From NCBI GenBank assembly GCA_045601245.1, contig JAZRZH010000021.1, positions 1 through 62,077 on the forward strand: a stretch of 62,077 nt of DNA, written 5' to 3'. Source of the DNA: Cacconaster sp045601245 (GTDB lineage Bacteria > Bacteroidota > Bacteroidia > Bacteroidales > UBA932). Made by a program: the position numbers and the translations under genes. Of the stretch, positions 23,266 through 31,075 are shown one piece after another; the first letter of the stretch is position 1, and each line of letters opens with the position of its first letter. The notes below the pieces were generated by a model. It did no database searches. It was not told the origin of the DNA and saw nothing but the letters and a program-made list of their open reading frames with translations.

Positions 23266-25275
23266 ATGACAAGTGCAAAAAAGTATGCAAACGTCATTCT
23301 GCCGCTCAAATTGCGGGGATTGATGACCTATTCCGTCCCGGAAGAGATGGAAGAAGTGGAGTGTGGAATGTGGGTGGAGGTCATCCTCGCCGGCAGACAT
23401 TATTATGGTGTGATAATGTCGCTTTCCGACAGAGCCCCGAATCTGGATCCAGCTAAAGTCCGGGAAATCTCGGACATCGCCGACCTGCCTCCGGTGCCGG
23501 AACCTGATCTGGCCTTCTGGGATGCACTGGCTGAATATTATATGTGCAGCGTCGGGGAGATACTGAAGGCCGCGTATCCGCAGGCGGTGCGCAATCAGGC
23601 TGATGTGAAGTCGCGCCGCAAGGCCGCGGAACCGCATCCCGCCGATTATTCGCTGCTGCCGGAACTTTCCGAAGCCCAGAAGGTCGCGTTCGATGGTATT
23701 GCCGCAGGTCTGAAGCGGCACAGGACAGTGCTGCTTCACGGTGTGACGGGTTCTGGCAAGACCGAGGTCTATATGCATCTGGCTGCTCCCAAGCTTGCAT
23801 CCGGCTCCAATGTCCTGATGCTGGTGCCGGAGATTGCGATGTCGCGGCAGTTGCAGGAGCGACTCGGGCGCGTCTTCGGCGACTCGCTGATAGTCTTTCA
23901 CTCGAAACTCACCGCCCCGCAGAAGAAGGCTGCGCTGCTGAAACTCTCCTCGGGCGGCTCGTATATGATCCTTGGCACCCGTTCGGCGGTATTCCTCCCC
24001 GTGGGCAATGTCTCGCTTGTCATCGTGGACGAGGAGCACGACCAGTCGTACAAGCAGGAGGACCCGGCGCCGCGTTACAACGGCCGCGACGCCGCAATGC
24101 TGCTGGCATCACTGCGTGGGGCCGATGTGCTTCTGGGCAGCGCCACGCCGTCATTCGAGGCTCTCTACAATGTCGCCGCCGGCAAATATATAAAGGTGGA
24201 CCTCCTCGAAAAATACCACGGTTCTCTGGAGCCGGACATCAGAATCATCGATACCGGCAAGGCCCGCAGGTTCAGGGAGATGGACGGCTCATTCTCGCGC
24301 GAACTCGTCTGGGAGATGGAGAAGACCCTGAAGGCAGGGGAGCAGATTATGGTGTTCCGGTCGAGGCGCGCTTATTCAACTATGGTGCAGTGCGACGCCT
24401 GCGGTGATATTCCGAAGTGCCCGCATTGCAATGTGTCATTGACATATCACAAATTTAATAATAACCTTTCGTGCCATTATTGCGGCTACTCAAAGCCATA
24501 TGAGACCTCCTGCCGCGCCTGCGGCACCGGAACGATGTCGCTCAGGGGCAGCGGTACCGAGAAGATAGAAGAGGAGGTGCAGGCGATCTTCCCGGATGCT
24601 GTGGTTGAACGCTTTGATGCCCAGACTACGGAGAGCCGGACCGCCGAGCGGGAGATGCTGTCGCGCTTCGCCTCCGGCAGAACCGATATCCTCGTGGGTA
24701 CGCAGATGATCACAAAGGGGTTTGATTTTGAGAAGCTATCGCTCGTGGTGGTCATCAATGCCGATTCGCTCTTTGCGGTACAGGATTTCCGTGCGGATGA
24801 GAGGGCTCTGCAGCTGCTGCGGCAGCTTCGCGGCAGGGCGGGGCGCAGGGAGGCTCCCGGCAGGATGTTCATTCAGACTGACCAGCCGGAGCATCCCGTT
24901 CTGAAGCGGCTTGTCGGCGGAGTGGATGATGCTTCCGCTGTGTCCGGGTCGCTCGCCGAGCGCAGGATGTTCTCGTATCCGCCGTTTGTCCGCCTGATCG
25001 TGATTTCGGTGAAAGACCGCTCCGAAGGCCGTCTATGGCATATCGGGCGTGATCTGGAGGCCGCCATACGTGAGTGTGGGGTCAAGGATTTCACCGGACC
25101 GGTGAAACCGGCGGTCGACAAGGTCGGGGACGAACTCATCAGTCAGTTCTGGCTCAAGCTCCCGCGCAACAGCTCCCTCGCGGCCACCAAGCGGATGCTC
25201 TATGAGAAGGTCTGCCTGCTTTCGCTCAAATACAAGTCAGCACCGAATATCATCATAGACGTGGACCCGAAATAA
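23266..25275 (+). CDS. priA: Primosomal protein N' (replication restart helicase PriA)
   Basis: 669 aa. N-terminal 3'-DNA-binding domain (1-105), then helicase: Walker A HGVTGSGKTEVYMHL (about 163-177), DEEHDQSYKQED (Walker B, about 257-268), LGSATPS (about 287-293). An eight-Cys zinc region (CDACGDIPKCPHC and CHYCGY...CRAC, about 375-425) lies between the helicase lobes. The last helicase motif reads LRQLRGRAGR, where most relatives have QVAGRAGR. PriA reloads the replisome at stalled forks. Length is at the short end of the family. Confidence 0.96.
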   Translation: MTSAKKYANVILPLKLRGLMTYSVPEEMEEVECGMWVEVILAGRHYYGVIMSLSDRAPNLDPAKVREISDIADLPPVPEPDLAFWDALAEYYMCSVGEILKAAYPQAVRNQADVKSRRKAAEPHPADYSLLPELSEAQKVAFDGIAAGLKRHRTVLLHGVTGSGKTEVYMHLAAPKLASGSNVLMLVPEIAMSRQLQERLGRVFGDSLIVFHSKLTAPQKKAALLKLSSGGSYMILGTRSAVFLPVGNVSLVIVDEEHDQSYKQEDPAPRYNGRDAAMLLASLRGADVLLGSATPSFEALYNVAAGKYIKVDLLEKYHGSLEPDIRIIDTGKARRFREMDGSFSRELVWEMEKTLKAGEQIMVFRSRRAYSTMVQCDACGDIPKCPHCNVSLTYHKFNNNLSCHYCGYSKPYETSCRACGTGTMSLRGSGTEKIEEEVQAIFPDAVVERFDAQTTESRTAEREMLSRFASGRTDILVGTQMITKGFDFEKLSLVVVINADSLFAVQDFRADERALQLLRQLRGRAGRREAPGRMFIQTDQPEHPVLKRLVGGVDDASAVSGSLAERRMFSYPPFVRLIVISVKDRSEGRLWHIGRDLEAAIRECGVKDFTGPVKPAVDKVGDELISQFWLKLPRNSSLAATKRMLYEKVCLLSLKYKSAPNIIIDVDPK

Positions 25276-25289
25276 TGCGGTAAGTTTTG

Positions 25290-25297
25290 TATCTTTG
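25290..25297 (+). promoter_or_regulatory. -7 box TATCTTTG of the deaminase gene
   Basis: Matches TAnnTTTG, 15 bp after the priA stop and 26 bp before ATG 25323. No -33 TTTG at the usual spacing. Confidence 0.5.
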
Positions 25298-25322
25298 CTG
25301 AGATAATTGCAAGGAAACTGAT

Positions 25323-25787
25323 ATGACACACGAAGAATATATGCAGATGGCCATCGCTGAAGCACGCGACGGTATCAACAGGAAGCACGGCGGGCCTTTC
25401 GGCTCCATCATTGTCAAGGACGGGGAGATCATAGGCAGGGGGCACAACCGCGTGCTCAAGAACAACGATCCGACCTGCCACGGGGAGATTGCGGCGCTGC
25501 GCGACGCCGGCTACAACATCGGTACCTTCGATTTGAGCGGAGCAGTGCTCTACACCACGGGTGAGCCCTGTCATATGTGCCTTTGCGCCTGCCTCTGGGC
25601 CAATATCGGGAAAGTATATTACGGCTGCACGATTGAGGACAACGGTCTGATCGGCTTCCGCGACGACAAGTTCGACAATCTCTTCGGCGGCCGTGAAAAG
25701 CTCGGCGACTACCTCGTCGAGATCAGCCGCGACGAATGCCTCAAGCTCTTCCAGGAGTACAACGACTCGCAGCACACTCTCTACTAA
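25323..25787 (+). CDS. Nucleoside/guanine deaminase of the CDA fold
   Basis: 154 aa. Zinc site: CHGEIAAL (His and catalytic Glu, about 56-63) and GEPCHMCLCAC (about 79-89) with the PCxxC pair. HGE rather than HAE, and the preceding GGPFGSIIVKDGEIIGRGHNRV, are typical of guanine deaminase and related nucleoside deaminases rather than tRNA-editing TadA. The C-terminus has the ECLKLFQEYN helix. Exact base not certain. Its stop is 5 bp before transposon-like copy 2. Confidence 0.85.
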   Translation: MTHEEYMQMAIAEARDGINRKHGGPFGSIIVKDGEIIGRGHNRVLKNNDPTCHGEIAALRDAGYNIGTFDLSGAVLYTTGEPCHMCLCACLWANIGKVYYGCTIEDNGLIGFRDDKFDNLFGGREKLGDYLVEISRDECLKLFQEYNDSQHTLY

Positions 25788-25792
25788 TTTTA

Positions 25793-25955
25793 GAATCTGT
25801 TTTGAAACAATTCAATTTTTCTTTTACGCATCTTTTCCGCTGTTTCCGCCGGATTCCTCAACCATAATGGAACCCCATTGCTCAATTGAAATCCGACGAA
25901 AACATCTGGAAAATCTCCAGAAAAATTTTTAAATCAATCATTTCAAAACAGATTC
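25793..25955. mobile_element. Miniature inverted-repeat element, copy 2
   Basis: 163 bp, no ORF. Terminal repeats GAATCTGTTTTGAAACAATT and AATCATTTCAAAACAGATTC, flanked on both sides by TTA (25790-25792 and 25956-25958), a 3-bp target duplication. The interior has diverged from copies 1 and 3 but keeps GGAACCCCATTGCTC and the overall layout, so it is the oldest or a different subfamily. It sits in the deaminase-glnN interval. Confidence 0.88.
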
Positions 25956-25985
25956 TTACGGCGTTTTTTTAGAGAATCATACCGC

Positions 25986-26048
25986 AAAATCAAAATGCGG
26001 TGGCAAAAAACGGAATTTTTCCTAAATTTGCTGCCGCATTTTGATTTT
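25986..26048. promoter_or_regulatory. 15-bp inverted repeat spanning the glnN promoter
   Basis: AAAATCAAAATGCGG (25986-26000) is perfectly repeated in inverted form at 26034-26048, with 33 bp between. The spacer holds the -7 box TAAATTTG (26023-26030), so transcription would begin around the right arm, 6-20 bp before the ATG. Two half-sites on either side of the promoter are the layout of an operator bound by a dimer or looped tetramer. The regulator is unknown. Confidence 0.6.
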
Positions 26049-26053
26049 TTCCT

Positions 26054-28231
26054 ATGAGCAGACTCCGTTTTGATGCGATAGAATCCGCATTTTCCAAAAA
26101 GCCGCTGGAGGTGACGGCACCGGGCAGACCGACCGAATTCTTTGCCAGCAAAGTCTTCAATAAGCCGAAGATGTACAAATACCTTCCGCTTGACGTCTAC
26201 GACAGGATGGTCGAGGTGATGGAAGGCCGTGAACGGCTTGACGTCTCCATCATCCCCGATATAGCAGCGGGTATGCGCAAATGGGCCATCGATATGGGTG
26301 CGACACATTATACCCACTGGTTCTCACCTCTCACCGGCACCACGGCCGAGAAGCACGACGGCTTCATCGATCTTGACGGCAAGGGCGGCGTCATCGAGGA
26401 CTTCTCTGCAAAGCTGCTCACCCAGCAGGAGCCTGATGCGTCATCATTCCCGAACGGAGGCATCCGCAGCACATTCGAAGCACGCGGCTATAGCGCCTGG
26501 GACCCGACCTCCCCGGCATTCATAATGGACAACACCCTCTGTATCCCGACGGTCTTCATAGCATATACCGGCGAGGCCCTGGACTACAAGGCCCCGCTGC
26601 TCAAATCCATAAGCGCCCTCGATGACGCCGCCACCAAGGTGTGCCGGCTTTTCGACAAGAGCGTCCACAAAGTCGAGACATTCCTCGGCTGGGAACAGGA
26701 GTATTTCCTTGTGGATGAGGACCTTTTCCTCGCAAGACCGGACCTCGTGATGACCGGACGCACCCTGATGGGACACGAAAGCGCCAAGAGCCAGCAGCTT
26801 GACGACCACTATTTCGGCGCCATTCCGGAGCGTGTCTCCGCCTTTATGCAGGAGCTCGAAATCGAGGCGCAGAAACTCGGCATCCCGGCCAAGACCTGCC
26901 ACAATGAGGCGGCCCCGAACCAGTTCGAGCTCGCTCCGATCTACGAGGAATGCAATCTCGCCGTGGACCACAATATGATTCTGATGTCCCTGATGAAAGA
27001 CATCGCCAGGAAGCACGGATTCCGCGTATTGCTCCACGAAAAGCCTTTCAAGGGGGTGAACGGCTCCGGAAAGCACTGCAACTGGTCCCTTGCCACCGAT
27101 ACCGGCATCCCGTTGATGGCCCCTGGCAAGGATGACAAGGCCAACCTGCGCTTCATCACATTCGTCGTCAACACCCTTGCCGCCATCTACCGCCACAACG
27201 GTCTGCTCAAGGCCAGTGTGATGAGCGCGTCCAACGCAATCCGCCTCGGCGGCAACGAGGCACCGCCAGCAATCATATCCAGTTTCCTAGGTGCGGAAAT
27301 CTCCTCCGTGCTTGACAATATGGAGGTTAATGACAACTGTCTCAAGCTCCTGAGCAAGAGGGAGGTGAAACTCAATATCCCGCAAATACCGGAACTCATC
27401 CTCGACAATACGGACCGCAACCGCACGTCGCCTTTCGCCTTCACCGGCAACCGCTTCGAGTTCCGTGCCGTCGGTTCCGAGTCCAACTGCGCTCCGGCGA
27501 TGATTGCCCTCAACAGCGCGATGGCCGAGCAGTTGAATCTCTTCCTTGCCGATGTGGAATCCCTCGTGGCGGAAGGGGAGGAGAAGGAATTCGCCATCGT
27601 AAAGGTGCTCCGCAAATACATTCAGTACTCCAAACCGGTGCGTTTCGACGGCAACGGCTATTCCCGCGAATGGCAGGAGGAGGCGCAGCGCCGTGGCCTG
27701 GATTGCGAGACGAGCGCTCCGCTGATATTCGACCGGTATCTCGATGCGGAGTCGGTTGCGATGTTTGAAGGCGCCGGCGTCATGACGAAGCCGGAGCTCC
27801 ACGCCCGCAATGAAATCAAATGGAGCACATATACCAAGAAGATCCAGATCGAGGCACGCGTCATCGGTGACCTTGCTCTGAACCATATCATTCCTATCGC
27901 GACATCGTATCAGAGTTCCATACTCGACAATATCATCAAGATGGAGAGTGTCCTGGGCAAGGAGGAGGGCGACAGGTACTCCGCCGGCAATATCCAGCTG
28001 GTAAAGGAACTGGCTGAGAATCTCTCTGATATCAGAAGCCTCGTGGCGGAGCTCGTGGAGCGCCGCAAGAAGGCCAATGTCATCCAGTCAGAGCGTGATA
28101 AGGCGGTGGCATATCACGACACGGTCGTGCCTATGATGGATGAGATACGCGACCGCATCGACCACATCGAACTGATGGTCGACGACGAGCTCTGGACCCT
28201 CCCTAAATACCGCGAACTGCTGTTCTTCTAG
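26054..28231 (+). CDS. glnN: Glutamine synthetase type III
   Basis: 725 aa, the length of GSIII (about 700-730) and far longer than GSI. The family opening RPTEFFASKVFNKPKMYKYL is followed by THYTHWFSPLTGTTAEKHDG (about 82-101), EQEYFLVDEDLFLARPDL, CHNEAAPNQFELAPIYEE (about 283-300) and GVNGSGKHCNWS (about 333-344), carrying the metal and substrate ligands. It makes glutamine from glutamate, ammonia and ATP, the main ammonia-assimilation enzyme in Bacteroidales beside GdhA, which also occurs in this window. An inverted repeat spans its promoter. Confidence 0.97.
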   Translation: MSRLRFDAIESAFSKKPLEVTAPGRPTEFFASKVFNKPKMYKYLPLDVYDRMVEVMEGRERLDVSIIPDIAAGMRKWAIDMGATHYTHWFSPLTGTTAEKHDGFIDLDGKGGVIEDFSAKLLTQQEPDASSFPNGGIRSTFEARGYSAWDPTSPAFIMDNTLCIPTVFIAYTGEALDYKAPLLKSISALDDAATKVCRLFDKSVHKVETFLGWEQEYFLVDEDLFLARPDLVMTGRTLMGHESAKSQQLDDHYFGAIPERVSAFMQELEIEAQKLGIPAKTCHNEAAPNQFELAPIYEECNLAVDHNMILMSLMKDIARKHGFRVLLHEKPFKGVNGSGKHCNWSLATDTGIPLMAPGKDDKANLRFITFVVNTLAAIYRHNGLLKASVMSASNAIRLGGNEAPPAIISSFLGAEISSVLDNMEVNDNCLKLLSKREVKLNIPQIPELILDNTDRNRTSPFAFTGNRFEFRAVGSESNCAPAMIALNSAMAEQLNLFLADVESLVAEGEEKEFAIVKVLRKYIQYSKPVRFDGNGYSREWQEEAQRRGLDCETSAPLIFDRYLDAESVAMFEGAGVMTKPELHARNEIKWSTYTKKIQIEARVIGDLALNHIIPIATSYQSSILDNIIKMESVLGKEEGDRYSAGNIQLVKELAENLSDIRSLVAELVERRKKANVIQSERDKAVAYHDTVVPMMDEIRDRIDHIELMVDDELWTLPKYRELLFF

Positions 28232-28897
28232 GCTGGTGGGGGGATCCCGCTCCGTCTTTTATTCTGTCCTTGTGCCTGTGAGACCGATTCCCTCATCCTG
28301 ACGGCACTGTGTGCTGTCGACCGGCGGTCGGCGGGTTCTGGATAGTTGGGTTTCGCAACTCTTGCTAGAGTGCCGTCTGTGTAGTGTCTATATTCCCTGG
28401 CGTCTTGGGGTTCTCGGCCTTGAGCCAGAATGTCCTCTGTGACCGATGCTTGTAACCAAGACTTCAATCTCTCTTCCGGCTGGGGCTGGAAGCAGTCGGG
28501 CTCAGGCGAGGGTTGTCTCGGGCGGAGCGTCAGTTGCATAACGGCGGCCCCTCGAACTCCTCCTTTTTAGATATATCCTCCGCTGCGCTACGGCTATGCC
28601 TAACAGTCGTCGGCCAAACGAGGGCGCTGATCTCCGCTCTGATGGCCTGCCGCCTTTATCCGCTCTCGCAATTCGCCTTCGCCTCCAACTGCTTCCCGCC
28701 CAAGCCCGGCGCTGTAAACCGCCTCTGGTCCATGTCGCCAGCAAGAATTCTGGCGAGCGACAATCCTTATCCGGGTCGCTGTGTTTTCTTATACCCTGAT
28801 TATTAGTGCTTTAGTCGAAGCCCCTTGCGCCATTTGACGCAAGGGGCTTGGCTTAAAGTCTTATTAATAAGCACTTTGTGAATTACGATAAAGCTAT
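28232..28897. other. Degenerate accessory interval without a convincing gene
   Basis: About 665 bp with no gene I can support. A 103-codon frame on the minus strand (28228-28539, ATG with a GGAGG-like sequence upstream) has no recognisable pattern. There is a hairpin at 28734-28761 (GTCGCCAG arms) and a strong one at 28818-28849. TGCCGCCTTTAT and a GCTGTAAAC stretch also occur in the GC-rich island near 1400-1520, hinting at a common origin of the two regions. Confidence 0.5.
28818..28849. terminator. Hairpin of a dispersed family, copy 1
   Basis: AAGCCCCTTGCG (28818-28829) and CGCAAGGGGCTT (28838-28849) form a perfect 12-bp stem with an 8-nt loop. The sequence around it, from AGTCG to TTAAA, is related to the hairpin at 29556-29589. 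There is no long T-run, so a terminator role is uncertain. Confidence 0.6.
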
Positions 28898-29470
28898 ATG
28901 GTCCTGTCGAAGTTCAACAAAAAGGAGTCGGAGCTTGCAAATCTTGAAGATAGTTTAGAATCTGTTTTGAAATGATTCAATTTTTCTATTACATATCTTT
29001 TTCGCTGTTTTCGCAGTATTCCTCAGTTACAATGGAGCCCCATTGCTCCTTCGTAATTTTGCGAAAGCATCTGAAAAATCTAAAGTAATATCTTAAATCA
29101 ATCATTTCAAAACAGATTCTTATGCTTTTGTCTAAAGTATATGGGCAGGCTCTCCGAGAGGCCGGACAGGCTTGACGCCGCAGTGTTCAGGAAGCTGTTC
29201 GAGGTCGCCGAATTCGTGGCGCTGCCCGCAGAACAACGCAAGAGCTATATAGCAAAAATGACAATAGAAAGAGACATCATCAACCAGATTGCCTACGCGA
29301 GGGAAAAGGGACTTGAAGAAGGGAAAGCTGAAGGCATTGCCGAAGGTGAAGCCAAGGGCGACGCAAAAGCCAGACTTCAGATGGCAAAGGACCTCAAGGC
29401 AAACGGCGTGTCAGTAGAAATCATTGCAAAGTGCACAGGGCTTGTTGTGGAGAAAATTGATGAACTGTAA
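28898..29470 (+). pseudogene. Rpn/PD-(D/E)XK transposase-like gene, 5'-truncated and split by a miniature element
   Basis: Two pieces of one frame: 28898-28957 reads MVLSKFNKKESELANLEDSL, and after the element (28958-29119) and one TTA duplicate (29120-29122) the frame continues from 29123 through KYMGRLSERPDRLDAAVF and FRKLFEVAEFVALP to the tail GLEEGKAEGIAEGEAKG and IIAKCTGLVVEKIDEL. This is the C-terminal half of Rpn/PDDEXK_2 proteins, with their Gly-Glu-Lys-Ala repeat tail. The N-terminal nuclease core (PD-(D/E)XK) is absent: upstream frames close at once. Broken by truncation and by insertion; a restart at ATG 29141 could still make a 109-aa tail fragment. Confidence 0.85.
28958..29119. 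mobile_element. Miniature inverted-repeat element, copy 3
   Basis: 162 bp. Perfect 20-bp terminal repeats GAATCTGTTTTGAAATGATT and AATCATTTCAAAACAGATTC, flanked by TTA at 28955-28957 and 29120-29122. No ORF; stop codons close the interrupted host frame. Its termini are intact, so it looks the youngest of the three copies. A 3-bp duplication of the TNA type is known for some IS5-related transposases, so a transposase of that kind elsewhere in the genome is a plausible driver. Confidence 0.92.
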
Positions 29471-29555
29471 ATTTAGCGTCAGCCGGGGATATCCCAGTCT
29501 TTATATCGACTTACTAGTCATCGTCTCTGCGGTCACAGCTTAATCAGGCAAAAGT

Positions 29556-29589
29556 CGCACCCCTTGCGCCATCTGGCACGAGGGGTGCG
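29556..29589. terminator. Hairpin of a dispersed family, copy 2
   Basis: CGCACCCCTTGCGCCA (29556-29571) pairs with TGGCACGAGGGGTGCG (29574-29589), one mismatch and one G-T. It is related to 28818-28849: the core CCCCTTGCGCCAT is shared and the outer pairs have changed together. It lies 86 bp after the pseudogene. Confidence 0.65.
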
Positions 29590-29659
29590 GTCTAAATGGT
29601 AGAAAATCAGCTGATTGGGAATTGTGCGCGCCATTGTGAAGATAATCAAATCTTTTGAG

Positions 29660-29667
29660 TATATTTG
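29660..29667 (+). promoter_or_regulatory. -7 box TATATTTG of the Fur-family gene
   Basis: Matches TAnnTTTG and lies 18 bp before ATG 29686. It overlaps the upstream in-frame ATG 29665, which argues for the downstream start. Confidence 0.5.
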
Positions 29668-29685
29668 TGCGTTTATGCTAGCGTC

Positions 29686-30108
29686 ATGAAAAGTGCAGGT
29701 TCCATAGAAGCGATGCTCAAGGCGTGCGGCCTGAAGGCCACGAGCCAGCGGGTGGCCGTATATGAAGTCATGCGCAGGCTGGGACATGCTTCCGCGGACG
29801 CCGTCTTCGACTGTCTGCAGGCTTCTGCGCCCAATGTCACTCTGGCTACCGTATATAATGTGCTGGATTCCTTTGTCGGTGCCGGCCTGATCAGCCGCCG
29901 CTTCAGCAGCAACAGCAAGATGTACTATGACATCACCACATCTCCGCACTGCCACCTCTATGACGAGGAAACCCATACGATTGTCGATTACGACGATACG
30001 GAGCTCGTCGGCATTGTGGAACGCTATTTACGTGCCCACAGACCGGAGGGTTTTGAGTTTTCCGGCGTGGACATACAGATCGTCGGCCATAAAGATACAG
30101 GCAAATGA
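29686..30108 (+). CDS. Fur-family metal or peroxide-responsive regulator
   Basis: 140 aa. Winged-helix N-domain (GLKATSQRVAVYEVMRRLGHASADAVFDC, then NVTLATVYNVLDSFVGAGLI) and a C-terminal dimer/metal domain with SPHCHLYDEETHTIVDYDD. The His-rich strand fits Fur/PerR, but the two CxxC structural-zinc pairs are absent, as in many Bacteroidetes PerR-like members. Metal and regulon unknown. The stop overlaps the next gene (ATGA), so it probably co-transcribes with, and may sense for, the Gate-domain membrane protein. Confidence 0.9.
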   Translation: MKSAGSIEAMLKACGLKATSQRVAVYEVMRRLGHASADAVFDCLQASAPNVTLATVYNVLDSFVGAGLISRRFSSNSKMYYDITTSPHCHLYDEETHTIVDYDDTELVGIVERYLRAHRPEGFEFSGVDIQIVGHKDTGK

Positions 30109-31064
30109 GTTCAGCCACCACTTCGCGCATCGCCTCCGCAGTAAAGGAGGTGATACCTTCATCCACCAAGACCTGCATATGGATGATAAAGATTACCGTG
30201 GGCGTTTCATTCGCAATGATGCTCCTCAAGTTCTTCAACATCCTTCCGTGGATTTCGAATTTCATCAGCCCGGTGTTCAAATATTTCGGTCTGCCGGGTT
30301 CGGCGGCGCTCGCATATCTTTCGGGCTATTTCGTCAATAACTATTCGGCGATAGCCGTGATCTCGACGCTCGGGCTTGACTGGCGCGCCACGACGATCAT
30401 CGCCACGATGGCGCTGTGCTCACATTCGATGATTCTGGAAACGGCCGTTCTCAAGAAGACCGGTGCGTCGTCGGCCAGGATGGTGATAATCAGGACTCTG
30501 ACTGCCTTCGTGCTGGGATGGCTCCTTAACCTGATCCTGCCCGGCTCTACGGAGCAGATCACCGATGCCGCTGCACAGAAATGGGAACTCCCGTTCGGTG
30601 AGACCATACTTCAGTGGTTCACCTCCACGCTCAAGCTCGTCGTCACGATGGTTCTGATCATATATGCCCTCAATATCCTTCAGCGCCTGCTTTCGGAGTT
30701 CGGCATAATGAATGTCATCGCGAAGGTGTTCACTCCGCTGATGTATGTGCTCGGCCTTCCGGCGCGCACGGCTTTTCTTTGGATTGTCGCCAATGTCGTC
30801 GGGCTCGGCTACGGTGCCGCCGCTATGCTGGATGAGATATCCCGCGGGAGCCTCTCGGAGCGCGATGTCAAGCTTCTCGACACACACGTCTGCGTAAATC
30901 ACAGCAATGTCGAGGATCTTCTTCTGATGACGGCTCTGGGCGGAGTGTGGTGGATAATGCTTTCCATAAGGACGCTTGCCGCGATGGTGCTTGTCTGGGA
31001 ACATCGTCTTGAATTCTATATAAGAGATAGAGTTTCAAGAAAAAATAGTACATTTGCAAGTTAA
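30105..31064 (+). CDS. Gate (nucleoside-recognition) domain membrane protein
   Basis: 319 aa, two homologous halves each with three or four membrane segments: about 24-48, 62-90, 96-116, 128-145, then 176-195, 206-240 and 268-290. The repeat unit has GYFVNNYSAIAVIST and the later GLGYGAAAMLDEI, the Gate-domain signatures shared with spore-maturation proteins, FeoB and concentrative nucleoside transporters. Substrate unknown. The 4-bp overlap with the Fur-family gene suggests metal-linked function. trxB starts 11 bp downstream. Confidence 0.8.
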   Translation: MSSATTSRIASAVKEVIPSSTKTCIWMIKITVGVSFAMMLLKFFNILPWISNFISPVFKYFGLPGSAALAYLSGYFVNNYSAIAVISTLGLDWRATTIIATMALCSHSMILETAVLKKTGASSARMVIIRTLTAFVLGWLLNLILPGSTEQITDAAAQKWELPFGETILQWFTSTLKLVVTMVLIIYALNILQRLLSEFGIMNVIAKVFTPLMYVLGLPARTAFLWIVANVVGLGYGAAAMLDEISRGSLSERDVKLLDTHVCVNHSNVEDLLLMTALGGVWWIMLSIRTLAAMVLVWEHRLEFYIRDRVSRKNSTFAS

Positions 31065-31075
31065 TTTCCACCGAT

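Noticed and set aside
25793..25955. Copies of the 162-bp repeat as riboswitches or promoters of the adjacent genes
   Set aside because: Terminal inverted repeats and TTA duplications identify them as transposed elements; an effect on neighbours is possible but not their nature.
26444..27196. 250-codon minus-strand frame inside glnN
   Set aside because: Shadow of a well-defined glutamine synthetase III frame with all catalytic motifs.
28228..28539. 103-codon minus-strand frame with a Shine-Dalgarno-like sequence
   Set aside because: No recognisable pattern, unusual composition, and it lies in a degenerate interval; not enough to call a gene.
29141..29470. Independent small gene of 109 codons
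   Set aside because: The frame continues upstream across the transposed element into 28898-28957, so it is the tail of a split gene rather than a separate one.
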